From an uncultured Spirochaetales bacterium (GTDB lineage: Bacteria > Spirochaetota > Spirochaetia > Sphaerochaetales > Sphaerochaetaceae): DNA of 46,553 nucleotides. The translations under genes were made by a program, and so were the position numbers. The stretch lies in the NCBI GenBank assembly GCA_902797395.1, contig CADBSO010000027.1:1-46553 (forward strand). Direction: 5' to 3'. A model generated the notes under the pieces. The model made no database searches and was not told where the DNA came from. It worked only from the letters and a program-made list of their open reading frames with translations. Below, one piece after another: positions 44,191 through 46,553 of the stretch; within the stretch, counting starts at the first letter, position 1, and each line of letters begins with the position of its first letter.

Positions 44191-44992
44191 TTATCTATTG
44201 TTTCCTCCCAGTCTTTTTTCCACTCGGATACGAGCAGATCAGGCTCGAGCGGCACAACATCCGCTCCGAATGTTTTGAGCCAATAGAGGATCTGCTCGAA
44301 TTGAACTGAGGTGAATTCCAAGGTGGTGCAATCGCGCGCATCGTCTTTCTCGAGTATTTGATCATCGGAGTATCGGCTTTGCCTGATGATTTCCCTTGCC
44401 CAATGGGAGTAGAATTCTATTTTGTATTTGAGCCTCCCTTTTTTCGATACGAACGCTCCGAATCTTCCATTCCCGCTCAGATTCTTATAGCTGAAGTCGT
44501 TCGGGAGACTGAACGGCTCATCTGTTAGAACAGCGTTTCTTATCCTGTGTATTGCAAATAGCTTCGTTATGTCGTTCGTGCCTATTCAAATGGCTTTGCG
44601 ACCCAAAGCGCGCATATGCGTCGCATATCCGGCGATTGGATATGGCAGAATAAATGTATTCGGACATAGCCAAAACATACGTCTTTCCGCCATCGAAGGT
44701 GATCTGATAGGGTTGGATTCTGTGCCGCTTCGACTTTTTCATTGTAGAATAGCCGCTCATAGTCGAATTCTATTGCCATGTTCCGTTTGATTCCGGCTAT
44801 GACCGCTTGCCAGATATCCTGATTTGCTTCGGCGTATTTTTTGATGTCTAGGTCTCTGGATATCGTCGGCCGGCTGGTTTCGGGTTTTTCAATGAAGTCG
44901 CTTTGGTTCGGGTATTTTCCGTCTTCTATCATTTCATGCTCAATGCTTATGCGATAGAGCATCGGTCGTGTGAGGCTTTTCATGCCTGGCAT
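44172..44992 (-). pseudogene. WYL-domain transcriptional regulator, disrupted
   Basis: The N-terminal part is a winged helix (YRISIEHEMIEDGKYP...ETSRPTISRDLDIKKY). The WYL ligand-sensing core follows (AIEFDYERLFYNEK, then HRIQPYQITFDGGKTYVLA), and a C-terminal WCX-like part ends the gene (KLFAIHRIRNAVLTDEPF to the end). These pieces lie in three frames. The first shift is at an A5 run (44739-44735). The second break is the family A insertion at 44577-44673, which splits the core after GKTYVLA. WYL proteins are usually ligand-responsive regulators, often of defence or DNA-damage genes; the target here is unknown. The start is likely ATG 44992 or 44983. Confidence 0.85.
44577..44673 (+). repeat. 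Family A dispersed repeat, copy A3 (half-size, inserted in the WYL gene)
   Basis: The 97-bp sequence matches 1-98 at nearly every position and ends in the same TTCGGACATAGCCAA (44659-44673). Because WYL-coding sequence lies on both sides, this is a true insertion and shows the approximate element limits. No clear target-site duplication is visible. Confidence 0.85.
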
Positions 44993-45249
44993 TGCGGTTT
45001 TTGCCTGCAATTTTAGTCAAAATATTTTTTTTATTCAAGTGGCATTTGCTGGTGAAACAGGTTGTTGGATTATGTTTGCATAACTTGAATTTATTTATTA
45101 TTTAATTGAAAAATAAGCAAATAACATATGTTGTATATTAAATTATATTCATGTGGATATTTCTTTTGATTTTGTTTTTACTGCATGATGCCATATGGGG
45201 TTCGGACTTGCTGAAGCAAGCGTCGGTTACTTGCTTATGCATTTCGGCT

Positions 45250-45278
45250 TTGACAATTTTAGTTTAAATCACTATAAA
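45250..45278 (+). promoter_or_regulatory. Sigma70 promoter of the tmRNA gene
   Basis: TTGACA (45250-45255) and TATAAA (45273-45278) are 17 bases apart. The predicted start near 45285 is a few bases before the mature 5' end. The ~280 bp between the WYL gene and this promoter is A+T-rich with no gene that I can see. Confidence 0.8.
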
Positions 45279-45291
45279 GATATGTGAATAC

Positions 45292-45684
45292 GGGGGTGTA
45301 CTTGGTTTCGACGGGGATTCATGTGCATATTCTGGCAGGCAGAGCTGGGCTAACTCTTTAAACTGGTTCGAAACTCTAAATGCAAAGAAGAAAGAAGACG
45401 AGTACGTCGACGAAGCAGAGTTCGCTCTTGCGGCTTAATTGAAAGCTCGACAAAGCGGACCGTTTGCGCATCCGTGTGGCTATGTGACTAATGCGCAGGC
45501 GAGAGAACATCTGTAGCTTTTCATGGCGCTTTTGCGGTTCGGGCGACATGAGAAACCAAGGGCTGCAGGGAAGGGCATGGATGAAGAGGTTTTCCGACAT
45601 CCCCTTTCTTCAAATCGGGAAACTAAGCTTGTAGAGGGGGTATGGCAGGGTTTTCGGACGGGGGTTCGACTCCCCCCATCTCCA
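45292..45684 (+). ncRNA. ssrA: Transfer-messenger RNA
   Basis: tmRNA rescues stalled ribosomes with SmpB and tags the incomplete protein for proteolysis. The 5' end GGGGGTGTACTTGGTTTCGACGG is characteristic. The acceptor strands GGGGGTG and CATCTCC pair with two G-U pairs, and the T-arm is GGGGG-TTCGACT-CCCCC. The tag frame runs from GCA 45382 to TAA 45436-45438 and reads AKKKEDEYVDEAEFALAA. Its ALAA end suits ClpXP or Lon recognition. The discriminator is A at 45684, and CCA is not encoded. The 393-nt length is normal. Confidence 0.96.
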
Positions 45685-46353
45685 TTTTCCGTATTCTGAC
45701 TCGCTGATTTTGTTGTTTTCGGACGCCCGGCAGCCAGCATAGGCTAGCCGTCCATCTTCATTCTGGAGCTCAGCTTCGCCAGAAAGCGGAAAACCGGCAT
45801 GCGCGTATGTTGCAGACTTCAATGGATTCCGGAGGTTTTTTCAAAACGCATTTGATGCTTCACAAAACTCATTTTAGTGGTCTCAAATAACATGGCTTGA
45901 AGATTTGATTTATTAGTTATAATGTGTTACAATTTCAGCGGAAAATATGGAACTGAGGCAAAAAATGAAAAATTAAGAGTGCCGCCTGGCAGCGTTTGAA
46001 AATTTGTTGGGCGGTGTTTGCAGAACATTTCCAAAACCGGCTTTTCGCTGCTTGGCGTGGCCGGAAAACTGATGAGGCCTGTGCCTATCCGAGTGAAAAG
46101 GGAAGCGGAAGCGCTTTCGAGACGTATACTGTAAAAATAAGGGAAGCGTATCAATTGCATGGCGGTTTTCAAACCAAAGGCATGTGATTATGCTGTTTTT
46201 GGGTAGGTAGGAAAGAAGAAGGAATAGGAAGAACTAAAGAACCGTAAATCTTTTGAATTTAAATACGGGGCCCTTGCGCGGGGTTATGGTGAGTCCGAGC
46301 AGGATTTGTTTTCGCGCATATCGGGTTCCGAGGGGTTACAGAAATGAAAAACC
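45685..46353. other. Gene-free stretch after tmRNA
   Basis: I see no supportable gene in these ~670 bases. Short open frames exist but lack ribosome sites and recognisable sequence. A possible promoter (TTGATT, 17 bases, TACAAT) begins near 45907 and points right. A GGAGGTTTTTTCAAAACGC segment near 45830 weakly resembles a family B end. The stretch leads into family A copy A4. Confidence 0.5.
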
Positions 46354-46553
46354 TTGGCTATGTCCGAATACATTTATTCTGCCATATCCAATCGCCGGAT
46401 ATGTGCCGCACATGTGCGCTTTGGGTCGCAAAGCCATTTGGATAGGCACGAAGCCTTATCCTGCATTAGGCTTTTCGCCCCAAAGCGCGCCTCTCCGGCA
46501 CCTCTCCGGCTCTGCGGCTCTGTCCTATCAGTCAAACTTTCGGACATAGCCAA
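46354..46553 (-). mobile_element. Family A miniature element, copy A4 (full-size, perfect terminal inverted repeats)
   Basis: The 200-bp unit starts with TTGGCTATGTCCGAA (46354-46368) and ends with its exact complement TTCGGACATAGCCAA (46539-46553). The left ~97 bp equals the half-size copies A1 and A3. The right half matches part of copy A2. It has no transposase gene, so it would be non-autonomous (MITE-like). The window stops exactly at the terminal repeat, so a target duplication cannot be checked. Confidence 0.75.

Noticed and set aside
45610-45822. Minus-strand open frame containing WRWGESNPRP
   Set aside because: It is the antisense of the tmRNA 3' end, a well-known source of false protein annotations.
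45927-46172. 81-residue minus-strand frame downstream of tmRNA
   Set aside because: It has no ribosome site, no recognisable domain and ordinary out-of-frame composition.
46253-46549. 98-residue plus-strand frame at the window end
   Set aside because: It mostly reads through family A copy A4, whose features are terminal repeats and palindromes and not codons.

Overview
The window looks like bacterial chromosome, and most likely a spirochaete related to Treponema. The evidence is a very long GreA whose GreA domain sits at the C-terminus of an ~880-residue protein, a long-form serine hydroxymethyltransferase, a long PPi-dependent phosphofructokinase, a type III glutamine synthetase, an EF-G paralogue with altered GTPase motifs, and the run rimM-trmD-rplS-yraN. 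This assignment rests on remembered family distributions, not on a search. There is no prophage, plasmid or CRISPR array. The window both begins and ends inside copies of the same dispersed repeat. I infer that it is a whole contig bounded by unresolved repeats.

Layout. 1-2400: pfp on the minus strand and the divergent leader it shares with an EF-G-like gene. 2401-6278 (+): EF-G-like GTPase, fmt and a HEXXH membrane protein. 6329-11045 (-): prmC, truB, rbfA and lon, overlapping. 11300-17430 (+): a dense translation operon with a secreted protein, infA, glyA, rimM, trmD, rplS, yraN, a Cys-rich protein, coaD and an orphan ABC ATPase. 17427-21640 (+): SRP RNA, dnaX, recR, birA and a phosphatase lipoprotein. 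21654-27509 (+): purB, an NtrC-type activator, a D-aminoacylase-like amidohydrolase and recA. 27749-29961 (-): a secreted ankyrin protein and radC. 30121-35297 (+): glutamine synthetase III and an FtsX-type ABC exporter. 35319-38585 (+): tRNA-Arg, a YqeB-RNase HI fusion, a small membrane protein and ffh. 38670-41324 (-): the long greA. 41325-42307: a long rho leader, then rho (+). 44172-44992 (-): a broken WYL regulator. 45292-45684 (+): tmRNA. From there to the end I see only repeats and no gene.

Two dispersed repeat families stand out. Family A is a miniature element of about 97 or 200 bp. One copy has perfect 15-bp terminal inverted repeats, and another interrupts the WYL regulator. Family B has ends close to GGGCGCTTCCAAAAACCTGC facing each other as inverted repeats. 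Most copies lie just upstream of start codons, and where a promoter can be proposed (pfp, EF-G-like, ankyrin gene) the copy falls between promoter and start codon, so it would be transcribed as a structured 5' leader.

Other unusual points are a fusion of a YqeB/EF2563-type molybdenum-hydroxylase accessory domain with a complete RNase HI domain, and an NtrC-type activator whose AAA+ and DNA-binding domains are joined by a ~130-residue Gly/Pro/Gln/Tyr-rich linker built partly from 39-bp tandem repeats. In addition, the dnaX start codon directly follows the SRP RNA terminator, and a consensus promoter lies ~600 bp upstream of rho with no gene beside it. All coordinates and motifs were read by eye. 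No alignment, folding or database search was run.
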